Made by a program: the position numbers and the translations under genes. Positions 1 through 6,847 of a DNA stretch of 22,786 nt are shown here, one piece after another. The stretch is from a virus, in the IMG/VR virus record IMGVR_UViG_3300033153_003632, positions 1 through 22,786 of that record. One strand, written 5' to 3'. Positions within the stretch are counted from its first letter, which is position 1, and each line of letters starts with the position of its first letter. The notes below the pieces were generated by a model that was not told the DNA's origin, ran no database searches, and saw only the letters and a list, made by a program, of their open reading frames with translations.

Positions 1-2136
1 GACAGCAAGGGCAGGGGGCGCAGTGTCGAGAACTGCCAGGGGGTCACCTCCCTGTTCTTTGACCTTGACCTGCTCGGCCTGGTGGATGCTGCCCGGCTGG
101 CTCGAGGGCAGACCCTGCCTGACAAGGCTGCAGACCGCAAGGCACACATGTACCAGATGCCGGAGGAGCAGCGGCAGGAGTGGCTTGACCTGCTCCTGCA
201 GGATGTGGGTGGCATCCTCGAGGCGGTCATGGGTGCGCCCCCTACCCTCACCATCTGCAGCGGCTGGGGCTTTCACTTCCACTACGCCATCACTGAGCCC
301 ATGCGGCAGGAGAAGGCTGCCCTGCAGGCGCTTCACGCTGCAGTGGTTGACGAGTGCAACCGGCAAGCCAGCGAGCTCGGGCAGACCCTGCACCCACCCC
401 TCACCACCTACCACAAGGCATATGACCGCACGCACGATGTAGGGGCGCGCCTTGCTCGAGCACCAGGCAGCCAGAACACCAAGTGTCAATGGCGCATGCT
501 GCCCGTCGAGGTGGTGTCTGCTTCTGAGACTGTCCTGGACTCAGACACAGTGGGCAGGCTGCGCCAGCAGTGGAGACGGCAGGGCCAGCTCACAGCCAAC
601 GACAAGGCGAAGACAAAGCCCAGCCCAGTGCCCAAGCGCAAGCGCCCAAGGCAAGCCAAGAGCGTTGACGTTGACTTCCGGTCACAGCGACTGGCAGACG
701 GCAGAGCATGGCAGCAGCTCGCTGACGCACTGGCACCGGGTGAGCGCCTGAAGGTCATCTGCCCCTTTGGTGGCACCTCGGTAGGCTCGGGCTTCTTTCA
801 TCGTGAGGCTGATGGGCGGGTGCGCTACTACTCTGCCCCTCAGGCTACCACCTATTGGAACAGCTACAAGCCCCAGACAACCCCGGGCCTGGTGGACCTG
901 CGCAGGGGGCCACCTCGGAAGGATGGCAGCCCCGGAAACATCCTCAACACCATCACCAACCTGCACACCATGCTCACCCATGACGCTGCCTTCAGCCTGT
1001 GGTTCGATGACTTCCGCCAGCAGGAGATGGATGGGCACCAGGTGGTGGATGATGGCATCTGGGTGCGAGTCATCACCCACATGGAAACCGCCTATGACTG
1101 GCAGTGGCGCGTTGGTCGCGAGCTGATGTTCTCGGCAGTGGAATACGTCTGCCGGCAGACCACACGCAACCCGGTGCAGGCCTACGTCAAAGGTCTCAAG
1201 TGGGATGGGCTGCCCCGGATCGATCGTTGGCTGCTCGAGGTCTGCCACACAGAAGACCTGCCCGTGTATCGGGTCTACGCTGCCAAGTGGGTCATCGGCC
1301 TCATGGCTCGGCTCTTCTCCCCTGGCTGTCAGCTACAGAACTGCATGCTGCTCACCGGCCCACAGGGCTGGGGCAAGAGCAGTGTGTGGCGCTGCTGGGC
1401 AAACTGGCCAGGGCAGGAAGGGCTTTACTCGGATACTCGATTTAACATCAAGGATAAGGACTGCTACTTGCAGCTCTATAGCGCTCTTATCTATGAAGAC
1501 GCGGAAATGGGCAGCAGTCGGCATGCCGACCAGGAGACCCGAAAGGCATTCATCACCAGCGCAGTCGACCGCTTCCGCCCCCCATTTGGGCGCAAGATGC
1601 GCAGCTACAAGCGGCACACAGTCATCACGATGACCTCAAACGAGCAGGACGTGCTGAGAGATCGAACGGGAAGCCGTAGGTACTGGGTGGTTCCCTGCTC
1701 GGGTGCAGCTGCAGGTCTGGACTGGCTGCGCAAGTACAGGGACCAGATGTTGGCAGAAGCGTACCAGGCCTACCAGGAGGGGCAGCACTGGTGGCTCACC
1801 CCTGAAGAGTCACGCATGCAGCGGAAAGCCAACGGAGACTTCCAGTACCTGGACTGGTTCACCCAGTGTGCTCAGGTGGCTTGGGATGCAAACCAGGGTG
1901 GCAGGCGCAACCGGTTCACAGTCAGTGAATTTGCCCAAGCCATTGACCACAATCTGTCCGTACAGCGCTTTGGACTCTCGCTATCTTCAGCGCTGCACAC
2001 TGCAGGGTTCAAGCGGTACCGCTCAGGTGGTGCCACCTACTACTACAAGCCCGGTGACTCTACAGGCGCAGGCACCGGTCTGATCCAAATCCGCGCCCTA
2101 ACCCGTACCGAGCTTGAGCAGAAGACCGGTATTTAG
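1..2136 (+). CDS. PrimPol-VapE-like primase-helicase, 5' end missing
   Basis: The reading frame is open from base 1, so the true start lies upstream. A GTG at 82 would remove the first catalytic motif. Three archaeo-eukaryotic primase signatures are visible: an FFDLD acidic motif (nt 55-69), SGWGFHFHY (nt about 259-285, the S-x-H motif) and ARLARAPGSQNTK (nt about 445-483). A CPFGG segment near nt 760 resembles a degenerate zinc-binding linker. The C-terminal half is VapE/D5-like: WDGLPRIDRWL (nt about 1201-1233), Walker A GPQGWGKSS (nt 1357-1383), an acidic YEDAEM strand and DRTGSRRYWVV (arginine-finger region, nt about 1660-1692). The expected role is primer synthesis coupled to DNA unwinding at the phage replication fork. 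It is the first gene in the visible operon and lies 12 nt before the ERF gene. Helicase assignment is strong and primase assignment good. Confidence 0.88.
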   Translation, partial: DSKGRGRSVENCQGVTSLFFDLDLLGLVDAARLARGQTLPDKAADRKAHMYQMPEEQRQEWLDLLLQDVGGILEAVMGAPPTLTICSGWGFHFHYAITEPMRQEKAALQALHAAVVDECNRQASELGQTLHPPLTTYHKAYDRTHDVGARLARAPGSQNTKCQWRMLPVEVVSASETVLDSDTVGRLRQQWRRQGQLTANDKAKTKPSPVPKRKRPRQAKSVDVDFRSQRLADGRAWQQLADALAPGERLKVICPFGGTSVGSGFFHREADGRVRYYSAPQATTYWNSYKPQTTPGLVDLRRGPPRKDGSPGNILNTITNLHTMLTHDAAFSLWFDDFRQQEMDGHQVVDDGIWVRVITHMETAYDWQWRVGRELMFSAVEYVCRQTTRNPVQAYVKGLKWDGLPRIDRWLLEVCHTEDLPVYRVYAAKWVIGLMARLFSPGCQLQNCMLLTGPQGWGKSSVWRCWANWPGQEGLYSDTRFNIKDKDCYLQLYSALIYEDAEMGSSRHADQETRKAFITSAVDRFRPPFGRKMRSYKRHTVITMTSNEQDVLRDRTGSRRYWVVPCSGAAAGLDWLRKYRDQMLAEAYQAYQEGQHWWLTPEESRMQRKANGDFQYLDWFTQCAQVAWDANQGGRRNRFTVSEFAQAIDHNLSVQRFGLSLSSALHTAGFKRYRSGGATYYYKPGDSTGAGTGLIQIRALTRTELEQKTGI

Positions 2137-2148
2137 AGAGGACACACC

Positions 2149-2769
2149 ATGTTTGAAATGTTCAGCTTTACCGATGACCGAAAGGAACTGGCTGCAGCCC
2201 TGGTCAAGGCACAGACCTCGATGGGGGCAGCAGTCAAGGACAGCAAGAACCCACACTACCGCAGCAGCTATGCCAGCCTCAGTGCAGTCATTGACGCTGT
2301 GGTGCCCTGCCTGAATGCACAGGGTGTGGCTGTGATGCAGCTGCCCCACCTCGATGAATCCTATGTGCAGCTCACCACCATCCTGATGCACACCAGTGGG
2401 CAGATGCTCAGCAGCACTGTGGCCAGCCCCATGGGAAAGAAGCAGGATGCACAGGCTGTGGGCTCGGCCATCACCTACCTGCGCCGCTATGCCCTGCAGA
2501 GCATCATGGGGCTGCCTGTAGAGGATGATGATGGCCACGCTGCCAGTCGGCGCACTGTGCAGCCCCGGAGCCTTCCCAGCACCGAGACTACTGCTGCCCG
2601 TATTGTCAGCGAGCTTGCAGCAGTAGGGCTGAGCGTACAGGCCTACACCACCTGGGCAGGCAAGGCAGGCAAGCCCCCTATCAATGCCATGACCCCTTCC
2701 CAACAGAAGATGTGCCTCGAGTGGCTCACCCATGGCAACGGCATCGATGCCATCAAGGCTGCCCAGTAG
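2149..2769 (+). CDS. erf: ERF-family single-strand annealing protein
   Basis: This 206-aa protein matches the ERF superfamily of phage single-strand annealing proteins, typified by P22 Erf. Diagnostic stretches are KNPHYRSSYASLSAVIDA (residues 33-50) and QAVGSAITYLRRYALQSIMG (102-121), followed by an acidic EDDDGHAA segment. The C-terminal third is more variable, as is usual in the family. It probably coats and anneals single-stranded DNA made by the exonuclease encoded downstream (3826-4662), driving recombination, end repair or concatemer formation. The ATG has an AGAGGA Shine-Dalgarno sequence about 8 nt upstream and sits 12 nt after the primase-helicase stop, so the genes are probably cotranscribed. 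Family assignment is confident; details of activity are inferred. Confidence 0.92.
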   Translation: MFEMFSFTDDRKELAAALVKAQTSMGAAVKDSKNPHYRSSYASLSAVIDAVVPCLNAQGVAVMQLPHLDESYVQLTTILMHTSGQMLSSTVASPMGKKQDAQAVGSAITYLRRYALQSIMGLPVEDDDGHAASRRTVQPRSLPSTETTAARIVSELAAVGLSVQAYTTWAGKAGKPPINAMTPSQQKMCLEWLTHGNGIDAIKAAQ

Positions 2770-2805
2770 CACTACCCCACCCACCCACAGCAGCGAGAGG
2801 ACATC

Positions 2806-3306
2806 ATGCAGCTGTTCGAGCAAGCACCTACAAAAGATGAACTGTTGGCGTATATCGATACCCAGCAGAGCCCTGCGAAACTGGGCACGATTTGCGATCA
2901 CTTTGGAATTGTATGCCCCACCCCTGATCGGCGTAAAGGTTCAGTCTACAGCCAAGTGCGAAGCATACTCCGCGAGCTTGCTCGCGAGGGAGCTATTGCC
3001 AGAAGACAACACCGACCAAGAGGCTGGTACTGGTACTACAGCATTCCGCGTTTGGTGGAAGAGGTACAGCAAGAGCAGGCACAGAAACCGAATGTGAACC
3101 TGCAGCCTGTTGCGCCTTCTATCAGCCTCGATGACCTGAAGGCAAAGGCGAAGGAATGCAGTAGGCGCATGCACAAGCTGCAGGATGAAATCGACAACGC
3201 ACAGCAGGAACTTGACAAGCAGTCTGCACGACTCGATGTGCTGCTCAGCTTGATCGATCCCTTCGACGCAGACTTTGAACCGCTGTGGGAGTGTCATAAT
3301 GATTGA
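2806..3306 (+). CDS. Winged-helix and coiled-coil protein of unknown role
   Basis: The 166-aa product has no family I can name. Residues about 9-80 read like a winged helix-turn-helix: a helix with LLAYIDTQQSP, a helix with SVYSQVRSILRELAREGAI, then a basic wing RRQHRPRGWYWYY. Residues about 108-152 form a heptad-rich coiled coil (SRRMHKLQDEIDNAQQELDK). This layout suits a dimeric DNA-binding protein. Its place between the annealing protein and the resolvase suggests a regulator, an origin-binding protein or a helicase-loader-like factor, but that is inference. A GAGAGGA Shine-Dalgarno sequence precedes the ATG. Its last 8 nt overlap the start of the resolvase gene, which implies translational coupling. 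Confidence 0.75.
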   Translation: MQLFEQAPTKDELLAYIDTQQSPAKLGTICDHFGIVCPTPDRRKGSVYSQVRSILRELAREGAIARRQHRPRGWYWYYSIPRLVEEVQQEQAQKPNVNLQPVAPSISLDDLKAKAKECSRRMHKLQDEIDNAQQELDKQSARLDVLLSLIDPFDADFEPLWECHND

Positions 3307-3829
3307 TGCAAGCAAGGCTGACCCCTACGAGGACGCGCAGCTGTTCATTGGTGTTGACCCTGGCCCCAAGGTGCTCGGCCTGGTGGTCTACGCTGTGAAG
3401 CCGGGTGACACCCTCGGCACTGTCATCCTGGCAGATGGCAAGGCTGACCCCATCCGAGCACGACAGGTCATCGCCACCCTGGCTGCAGACCGGCCCATTG
3501 TGGTGCTCGAGCACACCCACCCAGGCCCACCCAGCTGGGCTGTGATTCACACTACAGTCATGCTGGGCCGTATCTGGGAGTATGCAAGCATTCAGGAAGT
3601 GCAGGTTTTCCCTGCCCATCGCAAGAACGTCAAGGCGCTGCTGGGCAACAGTGACAGCGCCATCCGGCGCACCATCTGCGAGCTGCACGGCTACGATGCA
3701 CGAACCTTGCACCCTTCCCATGAGGGGCGCTTGCATGGCGTGTCATCGCATGCCTGGCAGGCCCTTGCTGCTGTCCTGTTCCACATCCACAAGCACCACC
3801 ACCCCATCACCAAAGAGGACGCCCCATGA
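3299..3829 (+). CDS. RuvC-like Holliday junction resolvase
   Basis: This 176-aa protein has an RNase H-fold RuvC pattern. The first acidic residue is in FIGVDPGPKVLGLVVY (Asp20), and a second is in PIVVLEHT (Glu71). The C-terminal helix is HGVSSHAWQALAAVLFH (146-162), where RuvC normally carries an Asp pair; here His146 and His151 are present instead. It probably cuts branched DNA made during recombination or before packaging. The ATG at 3299 is preferred over an upstream TTG at 3275 because GGGAG lies just before it and it overlaps the previous stop by 8 nt. Its own stop overlaps the exonuclease start as ATGA. It could be another RNase H-fold nuclease, but the resolvase reading fits the neighbours. 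Confidence 0.8.
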   Translation: MIDASKADPYEDAQLFIGVDPGPKVLGLVVYAVKPGDTLGTVILADGKADPIRARQVIATLAADRPIVVLEHTHPGPPSWAVIHTTVMLGRIWEYASIQEVQVFPAHRKNVKALLGNSDSAIRRTICELHGYDARTLHPSHEGRLHGVSSHAWQALAAVLFHIHKHHHPITKEDAP

Positions 3830-4662
3830 TTCCCAGCCACATTGAAACGGCAAACTGGTCTGATGCTGAATACTTTGCCTTCCCTGCGATGAATGCCACA
3901 GCCCTCAAGCAGCTTGCCAAGAGCCCCCAGCTGTACAAGCACCACCTGAAGAACCCCAAGCCCAAGACCTCGAGCATGGTGCTGGGCTCGGCTACCCACT
4001 GCCTCACCTTCGAGCCCTACGCATGGGCTGAGCGGTACGCTGTGTGGGATGGGGGCAGCAGGCGAACGAAGGCCTACAAAGAGTGGGCAGAAGCCCATGA
4101 GGCTGAAGGCCTGCAAGTCATCACTGCAGACGAGCATGCCCGAGCCCTCGAGACTGCAGAAGCTGCGAGCAAGCACCCCCTGCTCAGTGAGCTGCTGATT
4201 GCAAAGGGCACCCAGGTCGAACGTGCAATCGTGTGGCAGGGGCTCTTTGGTCCGTGCAAAGCCAAGATCGATCTACTGCACTACAGTGACAAGCACGGGC
4301 TGGTTATCGCAGACCTGAAGACCACAAGCTCAGACCTCGACGAGCACAGCCTCACCCACACCATTGGGCGCTATCTGGTGCACCTGCAGCTCTGGCACTA
4401 CGTGCACGCTGCCTGCATGCTGCTGGATGTGGACTTGGGCAACGTTGACCGGTTGCGCCTGGTGGCAGTCTACGCGCAGACCTCTGCCCCTCATGATGTG
4501 GTTGCCTGCGAGCTTGGGCCAGAGACCATGATGCAGACGGCAGACCTGTACCGCGAGCTCGCGGCCCTATACGAGGGCTGCACCACAATGGGCTACTGGC
4601 CCGGGTATTCCCCACAGCGGACCGTTGAGGTACCGCACTATTACACCACCATCAAGAAGTGA
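3826..4662 (+). CDS. RecE/YqaJ-like PDDEXK exonuclease
   Basis: The 278-aa protein resembles the PDDEXK-like domain of phage and RecE exonucleases (the DUF3799 type). Visible features in order are the N-terminal NATALKQLAKSPQLYKHH, GSATHCLTFEP (His58), VERAIVW (Glu132), AKIDLL (Asp149), IADLKTT (Asp163 and Lys165, the D...E-x-K-type core) and YLVHLQLWHY (183-192, the helical Q/Y motif after the core). It should resect double-stranded ends to make single strands for the ERF protein encoded upstream. The ATG overlaps the resolvase stop as ATGA, and GAGGAC lies upstream. Length is normal for the family and all key residues are present. Confidence 0.9.
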   Translation: MIPSHIETANWSDAEYFAFPAMNATALKQLAKSPQLYKHHLKNPKPKTSSMVLGSATHCLTFEPYAWAERYAVWDGGSRRTKAYKEWAEAHEAEGLQVITADEHARALETAEAASKHPLLSELLIAKGTQVERAIVWQGLFGPCKAKIDLLHYSDKHGLVIADLKTTSSDLDEHSLTHTIGRYLVHLQLWHYVHAACMLLDVDLGNVDRLRLVAVYAQTSAPHDVVACELGPETMMQTADLYRELAALYEGCTTMGYWPGYSPQRTVEVPHYYTTIKK

Positions 4663-4671
4663 GAGGACACC

Positions 4672-5079
4672 ATGCCTGCAAACATCACCATCACTGCCCG
4701 TCTGGCGCGCCCTCCTGAGGTGCGCGAGAGCAACAGCGGCACCACCATCTGCACCCTGACGCTGCCCAATGACACCGGCTGGGGCGACAACAAGACCACC
4801 ACCTGGTGGAGCTGTGTGCTGTTTGGCAAGCGCGCAGAAGCTGCAGCCAAGCACCTGGACAAGGGGCAGTGGGTCACTGTCAGTGGGGAGCCGAGCCTGC
4901 GCAAGTACAACAAGCGGGATGGGACCCAGGGCACATCGCTTGAGGTGAAGGTTCATGACTGGGGCTTCTGTGGCCCCAAGGTGCAGCAGTCACAGTCTGA
5001 GCGAGTTGCCCAAGATAATGGTCGTTCGCGCTCAAATCTGAGAGGCTACCCAGAACCCATCCCTGGCCTTCCCTTCTGA
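4672..5079 (+). CDS. ssb: Single-stranded DNA-binding protein
   Basis: This 135-aa protein has one OB fold of the bacterial and phage SSB type: [14 protein letters not shown] at the N-terminus, [21 protein letters not shown] (about residues 44-64), [12 protein letters not shown], and a final strand [11 protein letters not shown]. The tail is short and ends PIPGLPF. It keeps the terminal Pro-Phe of bacterial SSB tips but lacks the acidic run, so its protein-recruiting role may differ. It would protect single strands during replication and resection. The ATG follows a GAGAGGACACC box. It is the last plus-strand gene, and its final 34 nt overlap the convergent 52-aa gene on the other strand. Confidence 0.92.
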   Translation: MPANITITARLARPPEVRESNSGTTICTLTLPNDTGWGDNKTTTWWSCVLFGKRAEAAAKHLDKGQWVTVSGEPSLRKYNKRDGTQGTSLEVKVHDWGFCGPKVQQSQSERVAQDNGRSRSNLRGYPEPIPGLPF

Positions 5080-5204
5080 GGCTTGCGCTTCCCTGCCTTG
5101 TTGAGGGCTATGGCTACGCTTTGACGTTGGCTGTAGCCCTCCTTCTTCAGCTTCTTGATGTTGCTGCTGATAGTCTTGTCTGACTTACCGGACTTCAGGG
5201 GCAT
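5046..5204 (-). CDS. Small basic protein (52 aa)
   Basis: A minus-strand frame begins ATG at 5204 with a GAGGTG Shine-Dalgarno sequence at good spacing and stops at 5046. The product starts [20 protein letters not shown] and continues [20 protein letters not shown]. This pattern (PLKxGKSxKTIxxNI...QxQAVAIAL) recurs in small phage and bacterial proteins of unknown function. It is Lys-rich with no membrane segment. It is the last gene of the late block and overlaps the 3' end of ssb in convergent orientation. The recognisable sequence pattern and the Shine-Dalgarno site make it a real gene despite its size. Function is unknown. Confidence 0.8.
   Translation of the reverse strand: MPLKSGKSDKTISSNIKKLKKEGYSQRQSVAIALNKAGKRKPQKGRPGMGSG
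5103..5141 (+). terminator. Possible weak terminator hairpin
   Basis: GAGGGCTA (5103-5110) and TAGCCCTC (5134-5141) form a perfect 8-bp inverted repeat around a 23-nt loop, followed on the plus strand by a CTTCTTC pyrimidine stretch. It sits 24 nt after the ssb stop, where a terminator for the early block would be expected. The loop is long, there is no clean T-run, and the segment also codes for the 52-aa protein on the other strand, so this is tentative. Confidence 0.25.
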
Positions 5205-5287
5205 GGCTCACCTCGGGCAGGGTGTGGCGCAGTGTCATCACGAGCAGTGCACACTGGAGCAGCAGCAGACGAGAGACCACCCTGCGC

Positions 5288-5602
5288 CTACTTGTGTGTC
5301 GCAAGGTCGCGGATGAGCTGCCCGAGGGTTTCAGTGAGCTGCCTGAGGTCTCGCTGGGTGTCACGCAATGCCTCCAGCTGCAGCTCGAGTCTTGTGACTC
5401 GGGTCTGCAGGTCTGAGGTCACACCCTGCGCCGCTTCAGGGTGTTTGCCTGACATTAGCCTATCCTTGACAAGGAGCGCAAGCACGGCAGACAGCAGGCC
5501 GGCTACACCTCCACCACCTACACCCCACATATCTGAGTGAGTGGTAACGATAGGGCCAGCCTCTTGAGCAAAGGCAGCAAGATGGAGCAGTAGCCAGAGC
5601 AT
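5288..5602 (-). CDS. Candidate holin (membrane and coiled-coil protein)
   Basis: The 104-aa product starts with a hydrophobic segment, MLWLLLHLAAFAQ, that could be a signal peptide or first membrane span. A glycine-rich second hydrophobic segment follows (GGGGVAGLLSAVLALLV, about residues 29-45), then a charged coiled coil to the end (about 60-102). Small size, two membrane segments and a place three genes after the endolysin suggest a class II-type holin. A spanin-like or other lysis accessory role is also possible. The start overlaps the preceding stop as TGATG, so it is translationally coupled. The 83 nt between its stop and the 52-aa gene hold no convincing gene. Confidence 0.65.
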   Translation of the reverse strand: MLWLLLHLAAFAQEAGPIVTTHSDMWGVGGGGVAGLLSAVLALLVKDRLMSGKHPEAAQGVTSDLQTRVTRLELQLEALRDTQRDLRQLTETLGQLIRDLATHK

Positions 5603-5829
5603 CAGCCGTCCAGCTGGTCAAGGGCTTCACGCATGCCCTCAAGAATCTCAACGCGCCCTTCCAGCAGGGCATCTACGACGTAAGAAATAGCCAGGTCGCT
5701 GATGCGCTCCCAGATAGCATTCCGGGGCTCAATGATGGCATCGAGCACCTCAATGATGGTTTGCTTGTTGCCTACTACCAGGGCTCTGCCGAGCCTGTGC
5801 AGTCGTTCGGTGCGTTGCTCTCGTGTCAT
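5602..5829 (-). CDS. Hypothetical helical protein (75 aa)
   Basis: I recognise no family. The product is predicted mostly helical from MTREQRTERLHRLGRALVVG to EILEGMREALDQLDG, mixed-charge and without a membrane segment. The ATG at 5829 is chosen over longer upstream starts because AGAGGT lies about 8 nt before it, and the longer version would run through the preceding gene in another frame. Its stop overlaps the holin-candidate start. Sitting inside the lysis cassette, it may be a soluble lysis regulator, but nothing in the sequence proves that. Confidence 0.7.
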   Translation of the reverse strand: MTREQRTERLHRLGRALVVGNKQTIIEVLDAIIEPRNAIWERISDLAISYVVDALLEGRVEILEGMREALDQLDG

Positions 5830-5833
5830 GGCG

Positions 5834-6181
5834 CTACCTCTTGGGTGTACGTTTGCTCTTAGCTCGCTTGCCTGCCCGTTTGGCAAACAGGGCATCCTGT
5901 ACGTCTTTCTTGGTGGCTCGGGTGTTGGGGGTCTTGCTCTTGCTGACCACCTTGGTGGGCCTGCAGTATTGACTCTTGGCATCACCCGAGTGGCCACAGG
6001 GCTTGCCTGTTTTCTTGTCTACCCACTTTTCTCGCGCCCATCTGCGCAGACTCTTGCCTTTGTCGGTCTTCCGTACTTGGCCCTTGCGCTTCCTGCACTT
6101 GGCAACAGCCTGAGAGGCTCGGGCAGACGGCCAAACCTTGTAGCGTGCCTTGACCTCTCTGGTGCAGGCATCATCAGCCAT
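5834..6181 (-). CDS. Basic Cys-containing protein, DUF5872-like
   Basis: This 115-aa protein is rich in Lys and Arg and contains RRWAREKWVDKKTGKPCG followed by a SQYCRPTKVVSKSKTP segment. The pattern of Trp, EKW-D, PCG and CRP recalls the DUF5872 family, which I associate with proteins of large DNA viruses and some phages; that is recollection, not a search. The two Cys (PCG and YCRP) plus one near the N-terminus and another at AKCRK could bind a metal. The tail (AKRAGKRAKSKRTPKR) could bind nucleic acid. The ATG at 6181 overlaps the endolysin stop by 8 nt and has GGTGG upstream. A longer in-frame start at 6367 would lie wholly inside the endolysin gene and is unlikely. Function is unknown. 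Confidence 0.72.
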   Translation of the reverse strand: MADDACTREVKARYKVWPSARASQAVAKCRKRKGQVRKTDKGKSLRRWAREKWVDKKTGKPCGHSGDAKSQYCRPTKVVSKSKTPNTRATKKDVQDALFAKRAGKRAKSKRTPKR

Positions 6182-6593
6182 CGGATGCCACCAACTGCCA
6201 GTGTGGCCCATCCTTAAATGATGTCCAGTCTCCGCCCCACTCGAGGCGATGACCTGCACCCACCTTGCCGGCCTGCTGCAGGCGCTTCCACACAGCCTTG
6301 ATGTGAGCTGCAAGGGGGTGGTAGTAGTCCCAGTCCCAGGAGATGCCGCCCACATAGGGCGCAGCATCTACAGCCATGCTGGGGGACCGGTTGTGGTAGC
6401 TGTTGGGCCAGGAGAGCTGTGAGGCACCTGAGGCTTTGAGCTCGTTTTGCTTCTGCTCGTCTCGGTAGCCCTCAAGAATGCTGATGTCAGACGGGCAGGC
6501 AGGGTCTGCCAGTGCCTCAGTCATCAGCAGGATGAGGTCAGGGTGGCAGCTGTTCAGCCGGTCAAGACTTCTGCTCGAGTATGCCCAGCTCAT
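6174..6593 (-). CDS. M15-family peptidase endolysin
   Basis: The 139-aa product matches small phage peptidases of the VanY/L-alanyl-D-glutamate endopeptidase type, such as the T5 endolysin. Zinc ligands are visible as YHNRSPSMAVDAAPY (His67 and Asp76) and DGPHWQL (His131). RLEWGGDW (116-123) is the usual strand before the last ligand, and EGYRDEQKQNEL is the conserved helix. The HNxSPSxAVD spacing is the longer variant rather than the T5-type HxxGxAxD. It would cut peptidoglycan cross-links at lysis. The ATG at 6593 is chosen because AAGGTG precedes it and it overlaps the upstream stop as ATGA; 28 additional upstream codons would run into the 85-aa gene. No signal peptide is seen, so export would rely on a holin. 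Confidence 0.9.
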   Translation of the reverse strand: MSWAYSSRSLDRLNSCHPDLILLMTEALADPACPSDISILEGYRDEQKQNELKASGASQLSWPNSYHNRSPSMAVDAAPYVGGISWDWDYYHPLAAHIKAVWKRLQQAGKVGAGHRLEWGGDWTSFKDGPHWQLVASDG

Positions 6594-6847
6594 GAGGTCA
6601 CCTTGCTCACTGGTTTCGATGTCCACATCTTGCAGGACCAATAGCGCGCCTTGTTGGGCGGCCCTGGCTCGCTGCAATTGTGGCGGTCCCTGAATGCTTT
6701 GCGCTTCTTTGGGTTGTCCCGCCTGATTTCCATGTCAGGGTCACCAAACCGCACAGTGTAGCTCTTGCCGTTGTAGGTGCCCTTCACCACGAACTTCTTG
6801 GACCCATAGCCCGGTTCACCTTTCCTGATTCTGCGAGGCTTGGCCAT
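6590..6847 (-). CDS. Small Cys/His protein, DUF5754-like
   Basis: The 85-aa product begins MAKPRRIRKGEPGYGSKKF, continues with a strand-rich YNGKSYTVRFGDPDMEI, and ends with RHNCSEPG and KARYWSCKMW. The FGDP...RKAFRDRHNC...ARYWSCxxW pattern resembles DUF5754-type proteins that I recall from large algal viruses and phages; no search was possible. One Cys is in RHNC and another in SCKMW. Function is unknown. The start has GAGGA about 10 nt upstream. The stop overlaps the endolysin start as ATGA, placing it directly upstream in the lysis cassette. Confidence 0.78.
   Translation of the reverse strand: MAKPRRIRKGEPGYGSKKFVVKGTYNGKSYTVRFGDPDMEIRRDNPKKRKAFRDRHNCSEPGPPNKARYWSCKMWTSKPVSKVTS

Noticed and set aside
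2098-2901. Minus-strand open frame of 267 codons opposite the ERF gene
   Set aside because: It covers parts of three well-supported plus-strand genes and has no recognisable motif.
5205-5287. Possible Rz1-like lipoprotein in an alternative frame after the holin candidate
   Set aside because: A short frame with LLLLQC exists, but the lipobox is poor (Gln before Cys), the start would be a GTG without a good ribosome-binding site, and the product would have only about 26 residues.
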